DNA from: an uncultured Nitrosomonadales bacterium
Lineage (GTDB): Bacteria > Pseudomonadota > Gammaproteobacteria > Burkholderiales > Gallionellaceae
Length of the DNA stretch: 32,345 bases
Reading direction: 5' to 3'
Assembly: GCA_903885165.1 (NCBI GenBank)
Contig: CAISHO010000147.1
Span: forward strand, 1-32,345
This document shows positions 23,296-31,191 of the stretch, one piece after another. The stretch's first letter is position 1; the number at the start of each line of letters is the position of its first letter. Position numbers and translations under genes: made by a program. Below the pieces are notes generated by a model. That model made no database searches. It was given only the letters and a program-made list of their open reading frames with translations, and was not told where the DNA came from.

Positions 23296-24582
23296 CATCA
23301 GCTCTTCGATCTGGGCCACCGTCTTGGGGGCGGCATCCGTCAGCACGTCGTTGCCGTCTGCAGTGACCAGCACATCATCCTCGATACGAATGCCGATGTT
23401 CCACAGCGCCAGTGGCACATCGTCGCCCGGGCGAATATAGCAACCGGGTTCGACGGTCAGCACCATGCCGTTTTCCAGCGGCCGCCACTGCTCGTTAATC
23501 TTATAGTCGCCCACGTCGTGCACATCCATCCCTAACCAGTGGCCGGTGCGGTGCATGTAGAACTTCTTGTAGCTGCCGCTCTCCAGCACGCCATCCACCG
23601 TACCCTGACACAGCTTCAGATCGATAAAGCCTTGCGCCAGCACGGCTAACGCGGCGTTATGCGGCGCTTCCCAGTCATTGCCGGGTACCGCCTTAGCGAT
23701 CGCCGCAAATTGCGCCGCCAGTACGATTTCGTACACGTGCTTTTGCGCGGCGCTGAATTTCCCGTTCACAGGGAAAGTACGGGTAATATCCGAGGCGTAA
23801 CCGTCCAGCTCGCAACCCGCATCGATCAGCAACAGGTCGCCGTCGTGTAATTTTGCATTGTTTTCTATGTAGTGCAGCACGCAGGCATTTTTGCCACCGG
23901 CGACGATAGAGGTGTAAGCCGGATCGCGCGCGCCGTGACGGCAAAACTCATGCAGCAATTCTGCCTCGACCTGATACTCGAATTGTCCGGGACGGGCAAA
24001 TTGCATCGCACGCCGGTGCGCCCCCACCGAAATATCCGCAGCCCGACGCATCGCATCGATCTCATGCAAATCCTTGAATAATCTCATTTCATTGAGCAAG
24101 ACACGCACATCACGGATTTCATCCGGCGCACGAATGCCGCTGCGCGCCTTTTGCGCCACCTCGCCGCGTATCTTGAGCACTCGCTGATCCCAGGCGGCGT
24201 CCAGACCCAACGGATAAAATAAGGTGCGCTGATTACCCATCAGTTCCGCCAGCTTCTCATCCAGTTGCGCAATCGGATAAGCCGCATCAAAACCAAACTT
24301 CTCCTGCGCCGCATCCGGCCCCGAACGATAGCCGTGCCAGATTTCGCGCTCCATATCTTTGTCGCGGCAAAACAAAATGGACCGGTGAGGCGTGCCTGCC
24401 ACCAGCACCAGCACCGATTCCGGTTCATTGAAACCGCTCAGATAATAAAAATTACTGTCGAAACGATAGGAATAATCCGCGTCGCCGTTGCGGCGCTGCT
24501 CGGGCGCGGTAGGCAAAATCGCTATACCGTGCTGCATTTTATCCATCAGACGCGCGCGGCGCTGTGCGTAACAATCAAACAT
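23284..24582 (-). CDS. pepP: Xaa-Pro aminopeptidase P
   Basis: PepP removes an N-terminal residue next to proline and is a dimanganese 'pita-bread' enzyme. The start is set at ATG 24582, which has AAGGA at 5-nt spacing and overlaps the murU stop; this gives 432 aa, close to the family size of about 440. An ATG at 24588 is also possible, but ATGs further upstream lie well inside murU. Metal-binding segments are visible: LLIDAGCELDGYASDITRTF, MHRTGHWLGMDVHDVGDY, VLTVEPGCYI and GIRIEDDVLV. It ends the minus-strand amgK-murU-pepP operon. Confidence 0.94.
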   Translation of the reverse strand: MFDCYAQRRARLMDKMQHGIAILPTAPEQRRNGDADYSYRFDSNFYYLSGFNEPESVLVLVAGTPHRSILFCRDKDMEREIWHGYRSGPDAAQEKFGFDAAYPIAQLDEKLAELMGNQRTLFYPLGLDAAWDQRVLKIRGEVAQKARSGIRAPDEIRDVRVLLNEMRLFKDLHEIDAMRRAADISVGAHRRAMQFARPGQFEYQVEAELLHEFCRHGARDPAYTSIVAGGKNACVLHYIENNAKLHDGDLLLIDAGCELDGYASDITRTFPVNGKFSAAQKHVYEIVLAAQFAAIAKAVPGNDWEAPHNAALAVLAQGFIDLKLCQGTVDGVLESGSYKKFYMHRTGHWLGMDVHDVGDYKINEQWRPLENGMVLTVEPGCYIRPGDDVPLALWNIGIRIEDDVLVTADGNDVLTDAAPKTVAQIEELMRQA

Positions 24583-25288
24583 GGGCATCCTTACGTAATT
24601 CGGCATCGAGTTCATGGAGACGCTGCGGAGTACCGACATCGACCCAGCGACCGGCATGATGTTCACCGCTGACTTTCCCTTGCGCCATCTGCGCCCTGAG
24701 CAGCGGGGCTAACGGCGATGCACTGCCACGTGGAATCTCGCTGAACATACGCGGATGGTAGAGACCGATGCCGCTGAAAGTCAGTGCAGCAGAAAGTGGG
24801 TAGTGGGTAGTAGGAAGGGTAACAACCCGGTTTACATGCAGTATAAAATCGCCATTCGGATGATGGGCCGGATTATTCACCAGCACCAGATGTGCGGCAT
24901 CCCCTGCACTGTGCATCGCAGCGGCCCTATCGTGCAAGCGCTGAAAATCATAATCACACCAGATGTCTCCGTTGACCACTGCGAAGATTTCCTCCTCACC
25001 GATCAGCGGTAACGCATTGGCGATTCCCCCTGCGGTTTCCAGCGCTAAAGTTTCCGGCGAATAACGGATGCTGGCACCAAAGCGACGTCCATCGCCCAGG
25101 GCAGACTCAATCTGCGCGCCCAAGTGAGCATGGTTGATCACAAGTTTAGTGATCCCCGCTGCCACCAGCTTTTCGATATGCCAGACGATCAGTGCCCGAC
25201 CCGCGACTTCAAGTAAAGGTTTAGGCGTATGGTCAGTCAGAGGGCGCATCCGTTCGCCGCGACCCGCCGCTAATATCATTGCAATCAT
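24575..25288 (-). CDS. murU: N-acetylmuramate alpha-1-phosphate uridylyltransferase
   Basis: MurU converts MurNAc-1-phosphate and UTP to UDP-MurNAc. It works with AmgK in a recycling route that bypasses the fosfomycin target MurA. The 237-aa product has the nucleotidyltransferase signature MILAAGRGERMRPLTDHTPK, then PKPLLEVAGRALIVWHIEKL, AVVNGDIWCDYDF, GEHHAGRWVDVGTPQRL. Start may be ATG 25288 or the in-frame ATG three codons later; GGTGA precedes the first. A segment around residues 158-165 (TLPTTHYPL), between two conserved strands, is encoded by a 7-bp tandem repeat. The gene begins 11 nt after amgK and overlaps pepP by 8 nt. The MurU name rests partly on the adjacent amgK. Confidence 0.9.
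   Translation of the reverse strand: MIAMILAAGRGERMRPLTDHTPKPLLEVAGRALIVWHIEKLVAAGITKLVINHAHLGAQIESALGDGRRFGASIRYSPETLALETAGGIANALPLIGEEEIFAVVNGDIWCDYDFQRLHDRAAAMHSAGDAAHLVLVNNPAHHPNGDFILHVNRVVTLPTTHYPLSAALTFSGIGLYHPRMFSEIPRGSASPLAPLLRAQMAQGKVSGEHHAGRWVDVGTPQRLHELDAELRKDAHV
24796..24816 (-). repeat. Heptanucleotide tandem repeat inside murU
   Basis: On the plus strand GTGGGTA occurs twice (24796-24809), followed by a degenerate third unit GTAGGAA. It belongs to the same GTGRRWA family as 15061-15088 and 30295-30322. Translated on the minus strand it gives part of a Pro/Thr/Tyr-rich loop just before ALTFSGIGLY. Confidence 0.75.
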
Positions 25289-25299
25289 AAGTTCACCGC

Positions 25300-26385
25300 T
25301 TAAAATCCATAACCGGTCGGCGCTTCCTGTGGCGGCTCCAGTTCATTGAGCAGATTAAACAAGGGTTTTAAATCGACATAACGTGCGCAGGCTGCACGCA
25401 AATACTCCATCACCAGCGGCATGTCTTTGAGATAGCCATCCTTACCGTCGCGATGAGATAGGCGTGCAAAGATGCCCAACACCTTGATGTGACGTTGCGC
25501 CCCCATCCACTCGTAGTCCCAATAAAACTGACCGAAATCTGCATGCACCGGCAAGCCCGCTTTGCGCGCCTTTTCCCAATACCCGATCAGCCAGTCGATG
25601 ATCTCCGGCTCTTCCCACTTGATGTACGCATCCTTGAACAAGGAGGCCAGATCGTAGGTGATAGGGCCATACACCGCGTCCTGGAAATCGATGACGCCGG
25701 GCGAAGTTAAACAATGATCGCGCAGCGATTCGTTTGCTCCTTCCCCCGCTAGCGGGGGAAGGTTGGGAAGGAGGGAACGGGCTTGCCCGGTGGGTTCGGT
25801 GATCATCAAATTGCGCGAGTGATAATCGCGATGTACATACACACGCGGTTGCGAGAGATTATTGGCAACGATACGGGCAAATACCTGTTCCAGTTTAGCT
25901 TGTTGTTTATCACTCAGTGTTATTCCCAGATGTTTGGCTATGTACCATTCCGGAAAAAGATTTAATTCCCGGCGCAACAGCGCCTCGTCATAGGGCGGCA
26001 GTGCATCAGGACTGGAGGCGAGCTGAATTTTAATCAGCGCATCGGTGGCAGCACCATACATCGCGCGCGCATTATCCGGCGTCAATGCCTGCAAATAGGT
26101 GGTATTGCCCAGATCAGACAAGAGTAAAAATCCCTGTGCCAGATCCTCTGCATACACATGCGGCACATGGGTTCCGGCATCCTCGAACAGGCGTGCCACA
26201 TGCAGAAAAGGACGGCAATCTTCATGCTCAGGCGGCGCATCCATGACGATGCGTGTCGAGCCATCTTCGAACGTTGCGCGGAAGTAGCGGCGGAAACTGG
26301 CATCGGCAGAAGCGGGAGCCAGCGTAAAGGGGACACCGGGAAATTGGCTTTGCAGCCAGAGGTTAAGTTGTTGCTGACGTTTCAT
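25300..26385 (-). CDS. amgK: N-acetylmuramate/N-acetylglucosamine kinase, with an in-frame repeat insertion
   Basis: AmgK phosphorylates MurNAc (and GlcNAc) at the anomeric position in peptidoglycan recycling. The 361-aa product has the aminoglycoside-phosphotransferase fold: SFRRYFRATFEDG near the N-terminus, the catalytic loop HRDYHSRNL (H185, D187, N192) and the metal-binding VIDFQDAVYGPITYDLASL (D233). Between them, about residues 199-229 form an insertion of about 31 residues containing PLAGEGANE, the translation of a dispersed repeat. Relatives as I recall them run almost directly from the TEP to the GV(I/L)DFQDA segment. Both catalytic motifs remain intact, so the enzyme may still be active. 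It is divergent from lptD across 61 bp with a 10-bp inverted repeat. Confidence 0.9.
   Translation of the reverse strand: MKRQQQLNLWLQSQFPGVPFTLAPASADASFRRYFRATFEDGSTRIVMDAPPEHEDCRPFLHVARLFEDAGTHVPHVYAEDLAQGFLLLSDLGNTTYLQALTPDNARAMYGAATDALIKIQLASSPDALPPYDEALLRRELNLFPEWYIAKHLGITLSDKQQAKLEQVFARIVANNLSQPRVYVHRDYHSRNLMITEPTGQARSLLPNLPPLAGEGANESLRDHCLTSPGVIDFQDAVYGPITYDLASLFKDAYIKWEEPEIIDWLIGYWEKARKAGLPVHADFGQFYWDYEWMGAQRHIKVLGIFARLSHRDGKDGYLKDMPLVMEYLRAACARYVDLKPLFNLLNELEPPQEAPTGYGF
25728..25785 (-). repeat. Dispersed palindromic repeat (58 bp) inside amgK
   Basis: Nearly identical to 1732-1793 in mltA, lying in the same orientation and frame relative to its host gene. It encodes most of the insertion between the kinase catalytic loop and the metal-binding aspartate. 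Its centre CCCCCGCTAGCGGGGG is a perfect 16-bp palindrome. No stop codon occurs in the translated frame. Confidence 0.8.
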
Positions 26386-26408
26386 AATGGGCTTTTAAAC
26401 GGGTCTTA

Positions 26409-26434
26409 ATGGTAAACTTACAAAAGTTTACCAT
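26409..26434. promoter_or_regulatory. Perfect 10-bp inverted repeat between amgK and lptD
   Basis: ATGGTAAACT (26409-26418) and AGTTTACCAT (26425-26434) are exact inverted copies with a 6-nt spacer. It sits 12 nt before the lptD ATG and 23 nt from the amgK ATG, in the only space available for two divergent promoters. It could be an operator for a dimeric regulator controlling both operons, or an mRNA hairpin hiding the lptD start. Confidence 0.55.
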
Positions 26435-26446
26435 CTTAACAATATT

Positions 26447-28780
26447 ATGCGGTTTCGTTTAAAGCCTGTTGTACTCACTTTGTTGTGCACTTTTGCCAAT
26501 TTTGCACTGGCGGAAGACGCGCGTACGCCTGAGTCTGATCAGCCTGCGGTTCAGCAACAGCTGTCAGATGATCCTGTTTTTGTTGAAGCGGACAACCTGA
26601 AAGGCACCAAAAAAAACCAGGTCGAAGCGACCGGCAATGCGATCATGCTTAAATCCGACCAGACGATACGTGCAGATAAGCTGCTGTACAACCAGGAAGA
26701 CGGCAACGTCGAAGGGTTTGGCTCGGTCGTCGTGGAGCAGAACGGCAACACCATGAAGGGCCCGTATATCAAGCTCAACATGGATACGCACGCAGGTTTT
26801 ATGGATCTGCCGACCTTCTTCATCAAGGAAAATGAGGGACGCGGCACTGGCGACATGCTGCACATTCAGGATCAGCAGCATTTCACCCTGGATCAAGCGA
26901 CCTATACCACTTGCCCTGCGGACAATCAGGACTGGCTGATGAAGATGGATAGCCTGGAAATTGATCGCGATCAACAAATCGGCATTGCGCATCATGCACG
27001 CGTGGAATTTATGAACGTGCCTATCCTGTATTCGCCCTGGATGGACTTCCCGTTAGGCGATCATCGCAAGAGTGGCTTTCTATCTCCTATCATAGGCAGC
27101 ACCTCTAAAGGCGGCAGCCAGGTCACCCTGCCCTATTACTGGAACATTGCGCCCAATTACGATGCAACGATAGCACCACGCATACTGACCAAGCGCGGCG
27201 TAATGCTGAACAACGAATTTCGTTACCTGCAACCGGGATATACCGGTGAAGTACATGTCGACATACTGCCGAATGACACTATCACCAATACCAATCGCAC
27301 ACGATTCGGCTTAAAACACGCGGAATCCTTCGGTGGCGGATTTAACGGCACGATCAACTACAACCGTGTTTCAGACAACGCCTATTACCGCGATCTGGCC
27401 GACGTAGTAAACATCACCTCGCAAGTCAATCTGTTACAGGATGCTGCCTTGAACTACAACGGAGGCTGGTGGAGCAGTGCCGCACGCGTGCAACGCTATC
27501 AGACCCTGCAAGACCCTTTAGCACCGATCGGCGTGCCTTATGCCCGTATGCCGCAATTGACGGTGAATGCCGGCCAGGATTATTCCGGATCAAATGCCGC
27601 CTTGTTCGGCGAATATGTGAGTTTTACGCATCCGACCGCACTGAACGGCCAGCGTCTGGTGCTAAAACCCAGTATCAGCTACCCGCTAATCAGTTCACCG
27701 TCCTATTACGTGACACCTAAGTTCACACTGCACAGCACCTACTACACGATGGGAGTCAATAATACGAGCGCATTGCCAGACTCTACACGCACGCTCCCCA
27801 TGGCGAGTCTGGACAGCGGCGTCACATTCGAACGTGACGTAAATCTATTCGGCAAAGACTACCTCAACACGCTGGAACCGCGCGCCTATTATGTTTATGT
27901 GCCGTACCAGAACCAGAACTTGTTGCCGGTCTTCGATACGGCCCAAGCACCTTTCAGCTTTGCCCAGATGTTCACGGAAAACCGCTTTTTCGGCAATGAC
28001 CGTGTCGGTGATGCAAACCAGGTAACACTGGCGGTATCTTCACGCTTTTTAGGGCCGGAAGATGGCACAGAACATTTGAAATTGATGCTGGGTGAACGCT
28101 TCAGTTTTACTGCGCCACAGGTGAATCTGGTTGCGCCGACCTCATCGACCAATAAGTCGGATATTTTGCTAGGCGCATCAGGACGCATCAATACAGCCTT
28201 GTCATTCGACAGTGAGTTGCAGTACAGCCCAACCACGTCTACCGTTCAACATTACAACATCATGGCACGCTATCGCCCCGAAGCCGGAAAAGTCATCAAT
28301 TTAGGCTACCGTTTCATCAGCGACACGCTGGGCGCGCTGATTCCCGGTGCGCTCACGCCGACTGGCACGACCACCATCAATGGCATCGTCTATCCGACCA
28401 CCAACGGAATGGCTTACACTACGATAGCTGGAAACAATTACTCCGTGGCGTCTCCTGCTGTCCGGCAAATTAACGCATCGGGACAATGGCCGCTGTCCAG
28501 TCACTGGTTTGCGGTCGGACAGTGGAACTATTCCTTCCTGGATAAGCGACTTTTGAATGGCGTGGCAGGTCTGGAATACAATCAAAGCTGCTGGATGTTG
28601 CGACTGGTCGCGCATAGCTTTACCATCGGCACAAATCAAACCAGCACGGGTATATTCCTGCAACTTGAGTTAAATGATTTGGTAAAAGTAGGCTCCGACC
28701 CACTGACTTTACTCAAGCAGAGTGTTCCGGGCTACACGAAGATGAATGAAAAACCCGCAAGCGGCTCCGTATTGCGATAA
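26447..28780 (+). CDS. lptD: LPS-assembly protein LptD
   Basis: LptD is the outer-membrane barrel that, with the plug lipoprotein LptE, inserts lipopolysaccharide into the outer leaflet. The 777-aa product has a signal peptide (MRFRLKPVVLTLLCTFANFA, cut near LAED). An OstA/LptA-like periplasmic domain follows (about residues 40-160: VEADNLKGTKKNQVEATGNA), then the barrel (from FPLGDHRKSGFLSPIIGSTS). The mature protein has only two cysteines, C156 (TTCPADNQDW) and C715 (NQSCWMLRLV), so one long-range disulfide is possible, against two in E. coli. A Thr/Gly-rich stretch at about 625-672 looks like an enlarged surface loop. No Shine-Dalgarno is visible before ATG 26447. surA follows 14 nt later. 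Confidence 0.96.
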   Translation: MRFRLKPVVLTLLCTFANFALAEDARTPESDQPAVQQQLSDDPVFVEADNLKGTKKNQVEATGNAIMLKSDQTIRADKLLYNQEDGNVEGFGSVVVEQNGNTMKGPYIKLNMDTHAGFMDLPTFFIKENEGRGTGDMLHIQDQQHFTLDQATYTTCPADNQDWLMKMDSLEIDRDQQIGIAHHARVEFMNVPILYSPWMDFPLGDHRKSGFLSPIIGSTSKGGSQVTLPYYWNIAPNYDATIAPRILTKRGVMLNNEFRYLQPGYTGEVHVDILPNDTITNTNRTRFGLKHAESFGGGFNGTINYNRVSDNAYYRDLADVVNITSQVNLLQDAALNYNGGWWSSAARVQRYQTLQDPLAPIGVPYARMPQLTVNAGQDYSGSNAALFGEYVSFTHPTALNGQRLVLKPSISYPLISSPSYYVTPKFTLHSTYYTMGVNNTSALPDSTRTLPMASLDSGVTFERDVNLFGKDYLNTLEPRAYYVYVPYQNQNLLPVFDTAQAPFSFAQMFTENRFFGNDRVGDANQVTLAVSSRFLGPEDGTEHLKLMLGERFSFTAPQVNLVAPTSSTNKSDILLGASGRINTALSFDSELQYSPTTSTVQHYNIMARYRPEAGKVINLGYRFISDTLGALIPGALTPTGTTTINGIVYPTTNGMAYTTIAGNNYSVASPAVRQINASGQWPLSSHWFAVGQWNYSFLDKRLLNGVAGLEYNQSCWMLRLVAHSFTIGTNQTSTGIFLQLELNDLVKVGSDPLTLLKQSVPGYTKMNEKPASGSVLR

Positions 28781-28794
28781 ATTAAGAGATCATT

Positions 28795-30117
28795 ATGTCG
28801 AAAATTAATTTCACCCTGTTTTTGAGCGCAATCCTACTGGCATCCTCCCCCGCCTTTGCGGACGAGAAGATCGATCCACAACTCCAGGTCGCCACCATCG
28901 ATGCCGTGATCGCCGTCGTCAATGACGATGTCATCACACAGCATGAGCTGGATGAGCGCTTGCGCACCGTCATCGGTCAACTCAAGAAACAGGGCACCCC
29001 TTTGCCGGAACACGCTGTACTGGAAAAACAAATATTGGAGCGCATGATTACCGAGATGCTTCAGGCGCAATACGCTAAGGAAAGTGGTGTGCGTGTCGAT
29101 GATACGCAACTGGATCTGGCACTGACGCGTATCGCTCAACAAAACAACTTTCAGACTCTGGCCGAATTCCTGGTCAAACTCGAATCCGAGGGCGTGAACG
29201 TCAAAAAATTCCGCGAGGAAATCCGCAGCGAGATCGTATCGACCCGTTTGCGCGAACGTGAAGTCGAAAGCAAGCTAGTCATCAGCGATACCGAGGTTGA
29301 CAACTATCTGGGCAATAAAGAGAAGATGGTACTGGAAAACGAGGAATATCATCTGGCGCACATTTTGGTGGTCGTTCCTGAACAGGCCAGTGCCGACAAG
29401 ATCCGTGCAGCTCATGATAGAGCCGAACAGGCGCTGGCACAACTGACCTCCGGCGCCAGCTTTGCCCAAGTATCAGCAGGGTTTTCCGATGCGAAAGATG
29501 CCTTAAAAGGCGGCGACTTGGGCTGGCGTCAGGGCGATCGTATCCCGCCGCTATTTTTGACCGAGTTGCAAACCCTGCAACCGGGGCAAAATACCGCCGT
29601 GCTGCGTAGCCCGAGCGGTTTTCACATACTCAAACTGGTCGAAAAACGTAACGGCAGCGCACCGGTGGTGATCACCCAGACGCACGCACGACATATTCTG
29701 ATCAAGACTAGCGAGATTGTCACCGAGGCCGAGGCGCAAAAACGCATACTGGAAATCAAACAGCGGCTTGACGGAGGAGCTGCCTTTGCTGAGCAGGCCA
29801 AACGCTATTCTCAAGACGGCAGCGCGCAACAAGGCGGCGATCTGGACTGGTTATCGCCGGGACAGACAGTTCCTGAATTTGAAGAGGCGATCAACAAGCT
29901 GAAAATCGGCGAAACCGGCATGGTTCAGACCCAGTTCGGCTGGCATTTGATTCAGGTGCTGGAGCGACGCAGCACCGATGTCAGTGAACAACAAAAACGC
30001 CAGCAGGCGCGCGTCTCGATCGGATCATTCAAGTCTGAAGAACTGTATCAAGACTGGTTGCGTCAATTGCGCGACCGTGCGTTTGTTGAATATCGTCTGG
30101 ATGACGGACAAAAATAA
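28795..30117 (+). CDS. surA: Periplasmic chaperone and peptidyl-prolyl isomerase SurA
   Basis: SurA escorts unfolded barrel proteins, including LptD, across the periplasm to the BAM complex. The 440-aa product has a signal peptide (NFTLFLSAILLASSPAFADE). An N-terminal chaperone module follows (about residues 35-180: DAVIAVVNDDVITQHELDER). Two parvulin domains come next: about 183-286 (YHLAHILVVVPEQ ... SPSGFHILKLVEKR) and about 293-395 (THARHILIKTSEI ... TQFGWHLIQVLERR). A short C-terminal helix completes the chaperone. The ATG at 28795 follows AAGAGA. Its place directly after lptD and before pdxA-rsmA is a conserved proteobacterial order. Confidence 0.97.
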   Translation: MSKINFTLFLSAILLASSPAFADEKIDPQLQVATIDAVIAVVNDDVITQHELDERLRTVIGQLKKQGTPLPEHAVLEKQILERMITEMLQAQYAKESGVRVDDTQLDLALTRIAQQNNFQTLAEFLVKLESEGVNVKKFREEIRSEIVSTRLREREVESKLVISDTEVDNYLGNKEKMVLENEEYHLAHILVVVPEQASADKIRAAHDRAEQALAQLTSGASFAQVSAGFSDAKDALKGGDLGWRQGDRIPPLFLTELQTLQPGQNTAVLRSPSGFHILKLVEKRNGSAPVVITQTHARHILIKTSEIVTEAEAQKRILEIKQRLDGGAAFAEQAKRYSQDGSAQQGGDLDWLSPGQTVPEFEEAINKLKIGETGMVQTQFGWHLIQVLERRSTDVSEQQKRQQARVSIGSFKSEELYQDWLRQLRDRAFVEYRLDDGQK

Positions 30118-31146
30118 GTGACCGGGCTTAGCGCACCGCTGGTCATCACGGCAGGCGAACCGGCCGGAATTGGCCCGGAGTTATGCGTACAGCTGGCCGC
30201 CGCGTCTCCAGACTTACCGTTGCTGGTTATCGCCGACAAGCATCTGCTGCAGCAGCGCGCGGATCAACTCGGCATCCAGATAAATATAAACGAAGTGGAA
30301 AGTGGAAAGTGGAAAGTGGCAAACCAGCCACCGACCACACCCCACTCAGCAGAATTTCCGTATCTTGATGTCATCCATGTTCCGCTGGCTGTCCCTTCCG
30401 TTGCAGGTGTGTTGAATGCCGCTAACAGCGCATATGTCCTGAACACGTTGCGCCGTGCAATCGCTGGCTGTCAGTCGGGAGAATTTTCCGGCATGGTCAC
30501 AGCCCCGGTGCACAAGGGCATCATCAACGATGCGGGCATCCCCTTCACCGGCCACACCGAATTCTTAGCCGAACTCACCTCCACCCCACAGGTCGTGATG
30601 ATGTTGGCCGGCGGCGGCATGCGCGTCGCGCTGGTAACGACGCACTTAGCCTTACGCGAAGTACCCGATGCCATCACAGCGCCGCTACTGGAAAAAGTCG
30701 TGACGATCGTTCATCGCGATTTACAACGACGCTTCGGCATCCAAAATCCTCGCATCCTAGTCGCGGGCTTAAATCCGCATGCAGGTGAAGGCGGACACAT
30801 GGGGCGCGAAGAGATCGACATCATGATACCGGTACTGGATAAACTGCGCGCTCAGGGCATGGATGTCAGCCCACCGCTCCCGGCCGACACCCTATTTACC
30901 CCGCACAAATTAGCGCAATGTGACTGTGTGCTGACTATGTATCACGACCAGGGCCTGCCCGTGCTCAAACATGCCAGTTTTGGCCAGGGCGTCAATATCA
31001 CACTCGGCTTGCCGATCATACGCACCTCGGTCGATCACGGCACGGCGCTGGATCTGGCCGGCACGGGAAAATCCAACTGCGGCAGCCTGCTCGAAGCCAT
31101 CACCGTCGCCAGACAAATGGCGCAATTTGAACGCATCGCTCCCTAA
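30118..31146 (+). CDS. pdxA: 4-hydroxythreonine-4-phosphate dehydrogenase
   Basis: PdxA oxidises 4-phosphohydroxy-L-threonine in pyridoxal 5'-phosphate synthesis; the product condenses with deoxyxylulose phosphate through PdxJ. It starts at GTG 30118, directly after the surA stop, giving VITAGEPAGIGPEL at the expected place. Other signatures are TAPVHKGIINDAGIPFTGHT, GLNPHAGEGGHMGREE, MYHDQGLPVLK and TSVDHGTALDLAGTGK. At 342 aa it is near the family size. A variable surface segment at residues about 58-80 (NEVESGKWKVANQPPTTP) is partly encoded by a GTGGAAA tandem repeat. ilvA in this window needs the cofactor this pathway makes. Confidence 0.96.
   Translation: MTGLSAPLVITAGEPAGIGPELCVQLAAASPDLPLLVIADKHLLQQRADQLGIQININEVESGKWKVANQPPTTPHSAEFPYLDVIHVPLAVPSVAGVLNAANSAYVLNTLRRAIAGCQSGEFSGMVTAPVHKGIINDAGIPFTGHTEFLAELTSTPQVVMMLAGGGMRVALVTTHLALREVPDAITAPLLEKVVTIVHRDLQRRFGIQNPRILVAGLNPHAGEGGHMGREEIDIMIPVLDKLRAQGMDVSPPLPADTLFTPHKLAQCDCVLTMYHDQGLPVLKHASFGQGVNITLGLPIIRTSVDHGTALDLAGTGKSNCGSLLEAITVARQMAQFERIAP
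30295..30322 (+). repeat. Heptanucleotide tandem repeat inside pdxA
   Basis: GTGGAAA occurs three times perfectly (30295-30315), followed by a fourth variant GTGGCAA. Three 7-bp units equal 21 bp, so adding or losing three copies keeps the frame while single-copy changes shift it. It encodes ESGKWKVA-type residues in a variable region. It belongs to the same family as 15061-15088 and 24796-24816. Confidence 0.9.
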
Positions 31147-31191
31147 TCATCCATAGTCACTGGATTCATCTGCACATCACGGTTTTATATA

